This document shows, one piece after another, positions 16,494 to 24,910 of a DNA stretch of 64,000 nt. The notes below the pieces were generated by a model. That model had not been told where the DNA came from. It searched no databases and worked only from the letters and a program-made list of their open reading frames with translations. Within the stretch, counting starts at the first letter, position 1. Each line of letters opens with the position of its first letter. The DNA is from Myxococcales bacterium (lineage in GTDB: Bacteria; Myxococcota; UBA796; SXON01), in NCBI GenBank assembly GCA_009692585.1, contig SHYX01000024.1:6304-70303 (forward strand). Reading direction: 5' to 3'. A program made the position numbers and the translations under genes.

Positions 16494-17408
16494 GTGCAGA
16501 TAGGCGCCGTCGTGCCCATCGTGACTCTACCCGAGGCCGCCACCATCCTCGCCGAAGGGGGGCTCGTCGCGATTCCGACCGAGACGGTGTACGGGCTGGC
16601 CGCGAACGCGCTGGATGCGGCGGCGGTGGCGGCGGTCTTTGCCCGAAAGGGCCGCCCGGCCGGACATCCGCTCATCCTGCACGCGCGCGACCCCCGGCCG
16701 TACGCGCGCTTCGATGTCCGGGCGGAGCGGCTGTCGGTGTTCTGGCCGGGACCGCTCGCCATGGTTTTGCCGATGGTCCGTGAGTCCGGCGTCGTCTCCG
16801 AGGTCACTGGAGGTCGCGACACGATCGCGGTTCGATGTCCCGATCATCCGGTTACGCTTGCGCTCCTTGCGATGCTGCCATTCCCGCTGGCAGCCCCAAG
16901 CGCCAACCGATTCGGGCAGGTGTCACCGACCACGGCGGCGCACGTTCTGGCCGCGTTCCCCGAGATTTCCGTGGTCGACGGAGGGCCGTGTCAGGTCGGG
17001 GTGGAGAGCACGATTGTCGACCTCACCGGTCCGAGTCCGGCGATCCTGCGACCAGGCGGGGTCCCTGCCGACGCCGTGGTCTTGGCGTTGGGTCAGGAGC
17101 TGGGAACCGCCGGGACTACTGCAGCGCCCGGCACGCTGCCCACTCACTACGCCCCAAGGGCCCGCGTCCTCGTCGCCGATGACGCCACGAGCGCGGTCCT
17201 GGCGCTGCAAAAGGCGGGTGTCCGTGCGTCGGCCATCTTACGCCGACCGGCGGCGGTCTACGCCCGCGCCCTCTACGCCGAGCTTCGCAGCGCCGACGCG
17301 GCGGGGGCCGAGGTGATCGTGTGCGAACCCGCCGCCGTTGGTGGTCTGGGTGACGCGGTCAACGACCGGCTCCGCCGCGCCGCCGCAAGCGGGTTCCCGC
17401 CGGGGTAG
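16494..17408 (+). CDS. Sua5/YrdC/YwlC-type threonylcarbamoyl-AMP synthase
   Basis: This 304-residue enzyme makes threonylcarbamoyl-AMP from Thr, bicarbonate and ATP, the first step of the t6A37 modification of ANN-decoding tRNAs. The YrdC domain is recognised from PTETVYGLAANA, KGRP..HPL, the PSAN motif in LAAPSANRFGQ, and STIVDLTG ... LRPG. The extra 100-residue C-terminal domain after the GTLPTHYAPRARV linker makes this the two-domain Sua5 form rather than the short TsaC form. A GTG start at 16494 is used here; the next GTG at 16512 is also possible. It is followed after nine bases by a peroxiredoxin gene, probably in one transcript. Confidence 0.92.
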   Translation: MQIGAVVPIVTLPEAATILAEGGLVAIPTETVYGLAANALDAAAVAAVFARKGRPAGHPLILHARDPRPYARFDVRAERLSVFWPGPLAMVLPMVRESGVVSEVTGGRDTIAVRCPDHPVTLALLAMLPFPLAAPSANRFGQVSPTTAAHVLAAFPEISVVDGGPCQVGVESTIVDLTGPSPAILRPGGVPADAVVLALGQELGTAGTTAAPGTLPTHYAPRARVLVADDATSAVLALQKAGVRASAILRRPAAVYARALYAELRSADAAGAEVIVCEPAAVGGLGDAVNDRLRRAAASGFPPG

Positions 17409-17417
17409 GGACGGGCC

Positions 17418-17912
17418 ATGCTCCCTTCCTTCGGTATCCGCGCGCAGCTCAAGCGCGCCCTCGGCCTTGCCGGTCGTACCCACCTCGCGGTGGGTGCCAC
17501 GGCCCCGGCCATCGACGTCGCGGACGCGTCCGGCAAGACCTGGTCGCTCAGCGAGCTGCGTGGGCAGAACGCGGTGATCTACTTCTACCCCAAGGACGAC
17601 ACCCCAGGTTGCACGCGGCAAGCCTGTGAGCTCCGTGACCATCGCGCCACCATCGGCGCGGTGGTGCTGGGCGTCAGCACCGACCAGGCCGCCAGCCACC
17701 ATGCGTTCGCCCAGAAGTTCAACCTTGGCTTTCCGCTATTGGCTGACGTTGGCGGCGCCATGGCCGGGCGGTGGGGCGTACTCGACGGTGGCACCGCCCG
17801 CCGGGTGACCTTCGTCCTCGACCGCGAGGGCCGCATCGCCAACGTGATCGACCCGGTGAAGGTCGACGGCCACCTCGCCGAGGTCCGGGCCGCGGTGACC
17901 GCGCTGCCGTAG
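17418..17912 (+). CDS. bcp: Peroxiredoxin, PrxQ/BCP type
   Basis: This 164-residue thiol peroxidase reduces hydrogen peroxide and organic hydroperoxides. It has the thioredoxin fold with YFYPKDDTPGCTRQACELRD. The peroxidatic Cys is C65 and a resolving Cys sits five residues on (C70), the CxxxxC arrangement of atypical two-Cys PrxQ enzymes. The catalytic TPGC Thr/Pro are present. About 20 extra residues precede the usual start of the domain and are not a convincing signal peptide. The gene follows sua5 and converges with the OPT transporter gene with a 4-base gap. Confidence 0.94.
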   Translation: MLPSFGIRAQLKRALGLAGRTHLAVGATAPAIDVADASGKTWSLSELRGQNAVIYFYPKDDTPGCTRQACELRDHRATIGAVVLGVSTDQAASHHAFAQKFNLGFPLLADVGGAMAGRWGVLDGGTARRVTFVLDREGRIANVIDPVKVDGHLAEVRAAVTALP

Positions 17913-17916
17913 TGGC

Positions 17917-19911
17917 CTACGCCAGCACCACGTTGTTCAGGAACGCGACCAGGACCCCCATGATGCTGACGCCGGCGATGATCCCAGCCGAGGCCGGCAC
18001 GAGGTAGTCTTCCGCCGATTTGGACGCTCGTCGAGTCCAGATGTGGGCGATCATCGCCCCGATGAACATGCTCAGCGGGTATTGGAAGGGGAGGATCAGC
18101 CCCAGGCCCACGCCGGTGGCCGACGGCAGCCAACCCTTGACGTTCTTGGGAGCGATGGTCTCGATCACCAGGAGCACCGCCCCGATCACCAGCCCGACCA
18201 GGATGGCCTGCTGGTGCATCGGGTGCATGTTGGCGAAGCCGTGTTTGAACAGGTCGGCCACGGCCTTCCACGTCTGCGCTGCCGGAGCGGGGAACGCGGG
18301 GGCCCGTCCGTCGACACCGGTAAGGGCCGTCGCATCCGGTACGAGTAGGTAGAAGCCGCCTACCGTGGCGATCGTCCCGGCCAGGATCCCGGAGACCTGG
18401 GCGATGAACTGCCGGCGAGGGTTCGCGCCCAGGAGATAGCCGCTCTTGAGATCGTTCAGCAGGTCGGCGGCGGCGCCGGACGCGCTGGCGGTGATCGACG
18501 CGGTCATCAAGTTGGCAGTGGTCGACTGCGGAATCAGCACCCCATAGGTCAGCTGCATGATCTTCCCCATCGCGCCGACCGGGGTGATGTCGCTTTCCCC
18601 CGTCGCGCGGCAGGCGACCAGCGCCAGGACGAAGGTCATCAGCACGGCGAGGATGCCGTAGTACCAGGGCACTCCGAACGACCAAGCCGCGATGGCGACA
18701 CAACCAGACCCTGACACCAGGGTTCCGATCAGGAACCACTGGAAAGGAACCTCGGTCTCGGCCACCAGCTTCTCGTGCGCGGTGGTCCCGGAGGTGCCTC
18801 CACGCACGCCCTGGAAGGCCCGGACGATGGTGCGCCACTGTAGGCCGAACGCAAGGAGTCCCGACGAGACCATGATCGGCACGCCGAGCCAAAGCCCGAT
18901 CTCCTTCCACGCCTTGTAGGGCGCCGACGTGGCGTAGATGGTCTTGCCGGTGATCGGGCTCAGCCAGGAGGCTTCGGCTCCGAGCGGACCAACCACGTAG
19001 GCGAGCAGGATTCCCGCCGCCAACATCGAAACCGTGACGCGCAGACCAACGATGGCGCCCGCGGCGATCATCACCGGGTTGTGGTCCATCACGATCATCC
19101 AGTCGCTGGGCTTGTTCGCGACGATGGCGCCGCCTTCGGCGGCATGGGTTCCGCGCGCGGGCAGCCAGTCGAAGAGCTTGGAGTCGGTGGGGAGCAGCGC
19201 CGCGGGATTCCCGTCCTTGTCTTTGCTCAGCTGCAGATCGATGAGCAGCGGCACGATCGCGCTGAGCGCGGCGGTCCAGACCAGCAGCTTGGCTTTCTTC
19301 AGCGCCGATGCGCCTTCCGAGTACAACGAGTACAGCGTCACCGCGGCGGCGGTGCCCGACGGGAACTTGAGCTTCTCCCGGTTGATCATGTTCCGCTTCA
19401 TCGGGATCGCCAGCACCGTGCCCAGCGCCGCCTGGAAGAGCGTCCACAAGCCCAGGACCAACCAGGGGAGGTGCTCGCCTTTGGGGTTGGCCTCGGTCGC
19501 GGAGAGCATCAACAGCGCCGCGATGGCGGAGACGATCGTCCCCACGGTCGCATAGCCCGCCGCCGAAGCGGTGGACTGCATGCAGTTGGTCTCGAGGATG
19601 GTCATCGGGGTCTTGACCACCCCGGCTTTGAGCAGCACCGTCCAGATGCCGTAGGCCATGATCGCGGCCGTGATGGCCACACCCAGACCCCAACCTGTCT
19701 TGAGGCCGACGTACAGGTTGGTGAAGGCGAGGAGAAAGCCGAGCGCGCTCCCCAACACCACGGCTCGCACCGTCAGCTGCGGCGCGTCGGCCCCCTGGTA
19801 CACCTCGGCATACCACTGCTGCTCGTCCATCTCGGCGACGCGATCTGGAGAAACGTTCAGGGGCCGGGGCGCATCCTCGGGTTTGTCTGGGGGCGTCTGG
19901 AAGAGCGACAT
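17917..19911 (-). CDS. OPT-family oligopeptide/metal-chelate transporter
   Basis: This 664-residue polytopic membrane protein has at least 14 hydrophobic segments. It shows OPT-family features: an N-terminal ANLYVGLK-like segment (here FTNLYVGLKTGWGLG), TPMTILETNCMQSTASAAGY, and a long central cytoplasmic loop. OPT proteins import oligopeptides, or in bacteria possibly metal chelates, driven by protons. The ATG at 19911 is preferred. An ATG 18 codons upstream (19965) would overlap the start of the divergent moaA gene. The protein ends in a hydrophobic segment (GVSIMGVLVAFLNNVVLA). Substrate cannot be deduced. Confidence 0.88.
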   Translation of the reverse strand: MSLFQTPPDKPEDAPRPLNVSPDRVAEMDEQQWYAEVYQGADAPQLTVRAVVLGSALGFLLAFTNLYVGLKTGWGLGVAITAAIMAYGIWTVLLKAGVVKTPMTILETNCMQSTASAAGYATVGTIVSAIAALLMLSATEANPKGEHLPWLVLGLWTLFQAALGTVLAIPMKRNMINREKLKFPSGTAAAVTLYSLYSEGASALKKAKLLVWTAALSAIVPLLIDLQLSKDKDGNPAALLPTDSKLFDWLPARGTHAAEGGAIVANKPSDWMIVMDHNPVMIAAGAIVGLRVTVSMLAAGILLAYVVGPLGAEASWLSPITGKTIYATSAPYKAWKEIGLWLGVPIMVSSGLLAFGLQWRTIVRAFQGVRGGTSGTTAHEKLVAETEVPFQWFLIGTLVSGSGCVAIAAWSFGVPWYYGILAVLMTFVLALVACRATGESDITPVGAMGKIMQLTYGVLIPQSTTANLMTASITASASGAAADLLNDLKSGYLLGANPRRQFIAQVSGILAGTIATVGGFYLLVPDATALTGVDGRAPAFPAPAAQTWKAVADLFKHGFANMHPMHQQAILVGLVIGAVLLVIETIAPKNVKGWLPSATGVGLGLILPFQYPLSMFIGAMIAHIWTRRASKSAEDYLVPASAGIIAGVSIMGVLVAFLNNVVLA

Positions 19912-19963
19912 GTTCGGGTCCGGGGAAGCGCGCGAGTCTACCGCAGTCGGGCTAAGCTCCGCC

Positions 19964-20968
19964 ATGGTTCTGCCCGAGCGGCCGACGACCCCGGCGCTCC
20001 TGGACCGCTTCGGGCGGCTGCACGACTACCTGCGCGTCAGCGTCACCGACCGCTGCAACTTCCGGTGCGTGTACTGCTTGCCGGAGGAGGGGGCTACGTG
20101 GCTGCCTCGCGACGGCGTGCTGCACTACGAGGAGATCGTCCGCGTCGTGCGCGTGCTCGCGCCGATGGGGCTCCGTCGCGTGCGCCTGACCGGTGGTGAA
20201 CCCACCATCCGACGCGACATCGAAGCGCTGGTGGCGGGGATCGCGGCCGTGCCTGGCATCACTGACTTGACGATGACCACCAACGCCCATCGGTTCGCGA
20301 CGCAGGCGGCGACGCTGAAGACCGCCGGCCTGCGCCGGGTCAACATCTCGATCGACTCGCTGGACCCCGCCCGCTTCGCTGCGATCACCAGGGGAGGGGA
20401 CCTGCACGCGGTGCTGGCGGGCATCGACGCCGCGGTTGACGCGGGATTGTTGCCGGTCAAGCTCAACATGGTGGTGATGGGTGGGCAGAACGACGACGAG
20501 GTGGTGCCGATGGCGAAGTGGGCTCTGGCCCGCGCTCCGGCGGTGCAGCTCCGGTTCATCGAGTACATGCCCTTCGATCAGCGGTTGCACGCCGGCGTCC
20601 CCGCGGCCGAGCTGCGTCGGCGCCTCGAGGAGGCGGTCGGCCCGCTGGTGCCGGTGCGGGAGCGGCAGGGGGGCGGCCCCGCGACCCACTGGCAACTCGG
20701 TCCGTTGGTGGTGGGGTTCATCGCGCCGATCACGGAACACTTCTGCGCCTCCTGCAACCGCCTCCGCCTGCTCGCCGACGGCCACCTCCGCACTTGCCTG
20801 GCTCACGAGGACACGCCTTCGCTGCGGGACGTCCTTCGCGCTGGGGCCTCCGATGACGAGCTGGGAACGCTGGTCCGGAAGATCGTCCGCGGAAAACCGG
20901 CGGGTCACCAGGCGGAACTCGATGGGGGCACCGCCTTTGAGGGAGTGATGACCCAGATTGGGGGTTGA
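19964..20968 (+). CDS. moaA: GTP 3',8-cyclase MoaA
   Basis: This 334-residue radical SAM enzyme catalyses the first step of molybdenum cofactor synthesis, GTP to 3',8-cyclo-GTP. The N-terminal cluster motif is CNFRCVYC (C31, C35, C38). The SAM-binding LTGGEP follows at about 70. The second [4Fe-4S] cluster that binds GTP is CASCNRLRL ... TC near the C-terminus. The protein ends in the Gly-Gly tail (QIGG) required for activity in MoaA. The ATG at 19964 was chosen because upstream in-frame codons overlap the divergent transporter gene and have no homologous sequence. No other mo genes are present in the window. Confidence 0.96.
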   Translation: MVLPERPTTPALLDRFGRLHDYLRVSVTDRCNFRCVYCLPEEGATWLPRDGVLHYEEIVRVVRVLAPMGLRRVRLTGGEPTIRRDIEALVAGIAAVPGITDLTMTTNAHRFATQAATLKTAGLRRVNISIDSLDPARFAAITRGGDLHAVLAGIDAAVDAGLLPVKLNMVVMGGQNDDEVVPMAKWALARAPAVQLRFIEYMPFDQRLHAGVPAAELRRRLEEAVGPLVPVRERQGGGPATHWQLGPLVVGFIAPITEHFCASCNRLRLLADGHLRTCLAHEDTPSLRDVLRAGASDDELGTLVRKIVRGKPAGHQAELDGGTAFEGVMTQIGG

Positions 20969-20985
20969 GCGCCGGTCGCTCCCGG

Positions 20986-21780
20986 CTACCGGCAGCCCAG
21001 ATCGGCCGCTTCCGGTGTGACCAGCGTGGCGCAGACGCCGGGCGGGAGTTCCACGCGGTTCCCGAAGGCGAAAATCCCGGTGTCCCAGGCGTCGGCTCGC
21101 AAGCCGTCCGGCGCGACCACGAAGACGCCCGAGAGTGCCTCCGCCGGTCTGCCGCTTCGAGCGTCGGCGATGTGCCCAGGCTGCTGCTCGGCGCTGGCCG
21201 TCGAAAGGCCCGCATTCAGAAGCCGAATCGGAAAGGTGCGTCCGTCGACTGCCGCCGTGACTGGCCAGCCGGGGGCGCCGTCGCCCCGGTCGCCGTGGGC
21301 GACAAGGTCCCCCCCGACGTCCACGACGAAGTTCCCCACGCCGTTCTGGAGCAGCGCCGCTGCGGCGCGGTCCGCGAGCCACCCTTTCAGCAGGCCGCCA
21401 AGGTCCAAGGCGGGGCAGTCGTTTGCGGTGATGGCGCCCGCTTCCATGGCGATGCTGCCGCCCTTCCAGCAGAGGTCGAACGCACCACCGGTCGCGAGCC
21501 GCACCTCCTCGGCGACGGTGAAGAGCATCCGCTCTGCAGCCGTGAACGAGGCGGGCCCGCCGCGGGCGAGGAGCGCCGTCTGGGAGTCGGTCCGCCATTC
21601 CGACATGCGCGCCTCGCGGGCGTCGATGGCCGCGAAGGCGGCGTCGATGGCCGCGGGGTCGGTGCTGGCGGGTGCGGTGATGCCGACGACGGTGCCCGCG
21701 CCCGGCCGCGACGCGCGCATCAGGGCCGGGCCGGGGTGGTGGGCGCATCCGGCCAATGCCACCGCCAGGATGGCGGTCAC
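20986..21780 (-). CDS. apbE: FAD:protein FMN transferase (ApbE), lipoprotein form
   Basis: This 264-residue protein covalently attaches FMN, taken from FAD, to a Thr of extracytoplasmic flavoproteins. A type II signal peptide (lipobox ALAGC, Cys12) anchors it on the periplasmic side. The ApbE core is visible as LDLGGLLKGWLADRAAA with VDVGGDLVAHG, HIADARSGRPA in place of the usual HIIDPRTG, and the late DAWDTGIFAFG. The GTG start overlaps the stop of the upstream membrane protein gene (GTGA). The first gene of the same operon encodes an FMN-binding domain with an SGAT acceptor, its obvious substrate. Slight departures from the HIIDPxTG consensus may mean altered kinetics, not loss. Confidence 0.92.
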   Translation of the reverse strand: MTAILAVALAGCAHHPGPALMRASRPGAGTVVGITAPASTDPAAIDAAFAAIDAREARMSEWRTDSQTALLARGGPASFTAAERMLFTVAEEVRLATGGAFDLCWKGGSIAMEAGAITANDCPALDLGGLLKGWLADRAAAALLQNGVGNFVVDVGGDLVAHGDRGDGAPGWPVTAAVDGRTFPIRLLNAGLSTASAEQQPGHIADARSGRPAEALSGVFVVAPDGLRADAWDTGIFAFGNRVELPPGVCATLVTPEAADLGCR

Positions 21781-22265
21781 GTTCGTGGCCCCCACAGGTC
21801 CGCCGCGGCTCGGGCGATCATGTAGGTGAACCCCCCGAGGAGCACGATGTGCACGGGTAGAAAGAGGAAGCCAACCGTAGAGGTGACGTAGGTGCACACC
21901 CACGGAAGGGCGACCTGGAGCACGATGGCGCCCGCGGTCGCGACAATCGCGATGACCTTACGACGCGGCGCGTCGCTTCCCAGGACGTAGAGGTGCGCCA
22001 CCACGAGGAGGGCGACGGGTTCGGTGAACAGGTGGAAGTGCGTCAGATCGGCGAGCTGCCGGTAACTCTTGGCGTAGGTGGCCACATCATCACCGCGCCA
22101 CCACCCGGCTGCGGTGGTGCCCGAGGTGCCGAGGCCATCGACGTGCAGCATCGCGGCGGTCAGCAGGCCGAGCGTGGTGAGCACCAGATAGGCGGCGTAC
22201 AACGCGCGCGCGCCTGGCTCCAGCCGCGCCAGGGCGTTGGGTGCCTTGGATTGAAAGTCCTTCAT
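21777..22265 (-). CDS. Four-helix membrane protein of flavinylation operon
   Basis: This 162-residue protein has about four membrane helices. Histidines sit in or near them (LTHFHLFTEPVALLVVAHLY and PVHIVLL), a pattern seen in membrane cytochrome b-type proteins, although I cannot assign a family. It sits between an FMN-binding domain gene and apbE, overlapping both (ATGA at its start, GTGA at its end). It is therefore probably the membrane electron carrier or anchor that passes electrons to the flavinylated protein. The loop GLGTSGTTAAGWWRGDD is extracytoplasmic or cytoplasmic, undetermined. Heme binding is an inference only. Confidence 0.75.
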   Translation of the reverse strand: MKDFQSKAPNALARLEPGARALYAAYLVLTTLGLLTAAMLHVDGLGTSGTTAAGWWRGDDVATYAKSYRQLADLTHFHLFTEPVALLVVAHLYVLGSDAPRRKVIAIVATAGAIVLQVALPWVCTYVTSTVGFLFLPVHIVLLGGFTYMIARAAADLWGPRT

Positions 22266-22843
22266 TCTGCCGTCCCGCGCGCCGACCGCCATACCTCGCA
22301 CAGCGCCGCGGCGCGTCGGGCGCCGGTGGCCAACGAGCGCGAAGACACCGTCGCCCCGGAAACGAGCTGGATGTCCTTCCCCACCCGCAGGGGGTCTTTC
22401 GCCGTCTTCCCCTCGAACTGCCTACGGAAGGTCTCGGCCCGGACGCCGTCTCCGTAGGCCTCCCGGTAGACCATCACTTCGATCCGATCGATGACGCAGT
22501 CGGAACGGAGCCGGACCCCGAAGGTGATCGGCTCGTGCTGGCCGAGCTCTTCGTCGATGAGCGCGAAGCCGGTCGGTGCCTCGGTTGGTCCGGCGATGGT
22601 CCAGCGGTAGCTCGGGCGCGGCAGCGGGTAGCCGAGGGTGGCCCGAAGCGTGGAAACGTCCTCCGGGGTGGGGGTCCACGTCGTCGCGGCGGTGGCTTCG
22701 TCATGGAAAAAGCTGGCGAAGAGCGCCTGTTCGGTAAACCAGGTGTACGCCGATGCGGGGCGCGCCACGCTGGCCATCGCCAGGCCGACCGCGCCCATTC
22801 TGAGAACGACTCTCAACTTTGCCTGGACATCCCCGGCCGACAT
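22262..22843 (-). CDS. Secreted FMN-binding domain protein (flavinylation substrate)
   Basis: This 193-residue protein has a Sec signal peptide (positive n-region KLRVVLR, hydrophobic core, cleavage likely after ASA at 32). Its C-terminal domain is of the NqrC/RnfG FMN-binding type. The acceptor motif is D157 ... SGAT (162-165), with T165 as the expected FMN attachment site, followed by the helix SSRSLATGARRA. It is the first gene of a three-gene unit with a membrane protein and ApbE. Such proteins carry electrons outside the cytoplasmic membrane. The ATG at 22843 is chosen because the later Met16 would delete the basic n-region. The start region lies 44 bases from the divergent barrel gene. 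Confidence 0.88.
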   Translation of the reverse strand: MSAGDVQAKLRVVLRMGAVGLAMASVARPASAYTWFTEQALFASFFHDEATAATTWTPTPEDVSTLRATLGYPLPRPSYRWTIAGPTEAPTGFALIDEELGQHEPITFGVRLRSDCVIDRIEVMVYREAYGDGVRAETFRRQFEGKTAKDPLRVGKDIQLVSGATVSSRSLATGARRAAALCEVWRSARGTAE

Positions 22844-22887
22844 AGCATATTGATAACGAAAGTCAACATCGTTTCCTGGAGGCCCCC

Positions 22888-23595
22888 ATGTTCCCGCTAC
22901 TTCTGTCCCTGAGCGCCGCCACGGCCGGTGAGCGCGTGTTCGCCTGGTCGTACGGCTATGGCACGGTGCCCAAAGGCGGGGTCGAGGTGGAGACCTACAC
23001 CACCGTCAAGATCATCGACGATGCGCTCCCGGCCTGGGAACACCAGGGCGAGCTCGAGTACGGCATCACCGACCGTTTGGAGAGCGGGCTGTACCTCGTG
23101 GGTGCCAACGACGGCGGGGGGGCGGTGTCGTTCAAGGCGTGGAAGGCACGGTTGAAGTATCGCTTCGGGGCCGAGGGCGTGGGGCCCCTCGATGCCGCGG
23201 CGTACGTGGAGTACATCGGGTCGCCGGACCTGGACGAGCACGGCTTTGAGGCCAAGCTCATCCTCGCCAAGGACATCAAACGCTTCCGGAGCGCGCTCAA
23301 CGTGGAGTACAAAGTGGAACTGGAAGGGGAGGGGGTCAAGCACGAGATCGAGCCGACGCTCGGGCTCGGCGTGCGCGTCGGAAAGCCAGTGATCATCGGA
23401 GTGGAAGCGATAGGAGAGGTGGTTGTCGACGGCGGCGAGGTCGAAGGTCCATTTGGTTGGGTGGGGCCCAGCGTTCACCTGTCTGGCGAAGGTGGGAAGG
23501 TGTGGTGGACGCTCTCCGCGGTCGCACCGATCGGCGATGCGTCGGCAGCCGACGGGGGATGGAAGGTGCGGTCGCTCGTCGCCATCAACCTGTAG
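22888..23595 (+). CDS. Outer-membrane beta-barrel protein
   Basis: This 235-residue protein has a short cleavable signal (MFPLLLSLSAATAGE). The remainder is dominated by alternating polar/hydrophobic strands such as WSYGYGTVPKGGVEVETYTTVK and YGITDRLESGLYLV, with a C-terminal LVAINL, as in small outer-membrane barrels. A strong CTGGAGG ribosome-binding site precedes the ATG by six bases. It diverges from the flavinylation operon, and shared control of the two units is plausible. Function unknown; it could be a channel or an electron-transfer outer-membrane component. Confidence 0.75.
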   Translation: MFPLLLSLSAATAGERVFAWSYGYGTVPKGGVEVETYTTVKIIDDALPAWEHQGELEYGITDRLESGLYLVGANDGGGAVSFKAWKARLKYRFGAEGVGPLDAAAYVEYIGSPDLDEHGFEAKLILAKDIKRFRSALNVEYKVELEGEGVKHEIEPTLGLGVRVGKPVIIGVEAIGEVVVDGGEVEGPFGWVGPSVHLSGEGGKVWWTLSAVAPIGDASAADGGWKVRSLVAINL

Positions 23596-23598
23596 GCG

Positions 23599-23627
23599 TG
23601 GACCGGGCCGGAATGGCGCGCTACCTT
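23599..23627 (+). promoter_or_regulatory. Candidate promoter of citrate synthase gene
   Basis: TGGACC and TACCTT lie 17 bases apart, ending 24 bases before the gltA ATG. They match the sigma-70 consensus only partly, but the position in a 55-base gap after an unrelated gene supports a promoter here. Confidence 0.3.
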
Positions 23628-23650
23628 GGCGCCCCTTCGAGGACCACGCC

Positions 23651-24823
23651 ATGAGCGACGAACTGCTCCCCTTCACCATCACCGCCGAGCTGCTCGACAC
23701 CGGCATGCGCGGGTTCCCCGTTAGCACGGTGTACACCTCTGAGGTGGATCCTGGCGAGGGACTGCACTACGTCGGGTACCCCATCGCCGACCTGGCAAAT
23801 CTCGACCCGGAAGCAGCTATCTATCTGCTCTTCTACAAAAAGATTCCCAATCGGGCCGAGCTGGCCAGGTTCAAGAAGGAGCTCCGCAAGCGCGCAAAGG
23901 TCGACAAGCGGGTCATCAAGCTCATCACCGGCCTTCCCAAGGCGGGCCACCCGATGGAATGGCTGATCGCCGGCCTCACTTTTGCCGGTATGTTGGGCAA
24001 GACCAACGACTACCGCGAGGACGCGCTCAACGTCGTCGCGCAGATGCCGGAGATCGTGGCCGCGATCTACCGCACCCGGTCGGGTTGGGGCAAGCCGGTG
24101 AAGAGCAAGCCGCAATTGGGTCTCGTCGAGAATTTCGTGCGTATGCTGGGCGTTCCTGACGCGGACCCCGAGCGCCTCACTCGGCTCTTGCGGGTATTCT
24201 ACGTCCTTCACATGGACCATGGCGGCGGCAACCTGAGCACCTTCGTGGGCAAGGCGGTGGCGTCGGGCAAGGCCGATACGTACGCCTCGCTCGGCGCCTC
24301 GATGGCGGGCCTCTACGGTCCGTTGCACGGGCGTGCCAACCAGGAGTGCCTGGAATTCCTCGAGAAGTCCGGCACCAACGATCCGGACATGATCGAACAG
24401 TTCATCCGCGATGAATTCGCCGCTGGGCGCTCCATTTTCGGCTTCGGACATGCGGTGCTCCGCGCCGAGGATCCTCGCGCGGGAGTTCAGTACGAGCTCG
24501 GCAAGGAGCTTTGTCCCGGTGATGCGCTGTTCAAGCGGGCTATCGTGATGCGAGAGCGTGCGGTGAAGGTCCTCAAGGCGAACCCCAAGGTCAAGAACCC
24601 CTACCCCAACGTCGACGCGGTGTCGGGCACCCTCTTGCGCGCCTGCGGCCTCGCGGACAGCGAGTACTACACGGTGCTCTTCGGGCTCGCGCGCTGCAGC
24701 GGCATCGCCGCCCAGATCGTGGACGAGCGCCTGGTCCACCGCAACGGGAAGGGCGTCCCGATCTACCGGCCGAGCGACATCCCGGTGAACCAGCCGCGGC
24801 GTCGGTACAAGGCCAGAAAGTAA
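23651..24823 (+). CDS. gltA: Citrate synthase
   Basis: This 390-residue enzyme condenses oxaloacetate with acetyl-CoA at the entry of the TCA cycle. The catalytic triad is intact: H226 in GPLHGRAN, H267 in GFGHAVLRAEDPR and D322 in YPNVDAVSG. The substrate-binding HMDHGGGNLS (187-196) is also conserved. The basic tail PRRRYKARK is of the kind found in this enzyme family. The ATG at 23651 was selected over an earlier in-frame start that lies within the barrel gene. Downstream are sucC, sucD and ndk in the same direction, separated by 87 bases with a hairpin-forming stretch, so sucCD may or may not be co-transcribed. Confidence 0.96.
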   Translation: MSDELLPFTITAELLDTGMRGFPVSTVYTSEVDPGEGLHYVGYPIADLANLDPEAAIYLLFYKKIPNRAELARFKKELRKRAKVDKRVIKLITGLPKAGHPMEWLIAGLTFAGMLGKTNDYREDALNVVAQMPEIVAAIYRTRSGWGKPVKSKPQLGLVENFVRMLGVPDADPERLTRLLRVFYVLHMDHGGGNLSTFVGKAVASGKADTYASLGASMAGLYGPLHGRANQECLEFLEKSGTNDPDMIEQFIRDEFAAGRSIFGFGHAVLRAEDPRAGVQYELGKELCPGDALFKRAIVMRERAVKVLKANPKVKNPYPNVDAVSGTLLRACGLADSEYYTVLFGLARCSGIAAQIVDERLVHRNGKGVPIYRPSDIPVNQPRRRYKARK

Positions 24824-24910
24824 TCCAGGGCGCGGCACGTCATCGGGCTCGACCGGCGGCCCACCCCCCTGAGCCCGGGTTATCAGGCTGCCCCACGCGC
24901 GAGAGCCGGC

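Noticed and set aside
22847..22870. Possible Fur box in the AT-rich divergent spacer
   Set aside because: Only four-base ends match as inverted repeats; the GATAAT hexamer pattern of Fur sites is not met.
24844..24877. CGGGCTC ... GAGCCCG inverted repeat between gltA and sucC as a terminator
   Set aside because: The 20-base loop and absence of a T-run make it weak; it may be chance in GC-rich sequence.
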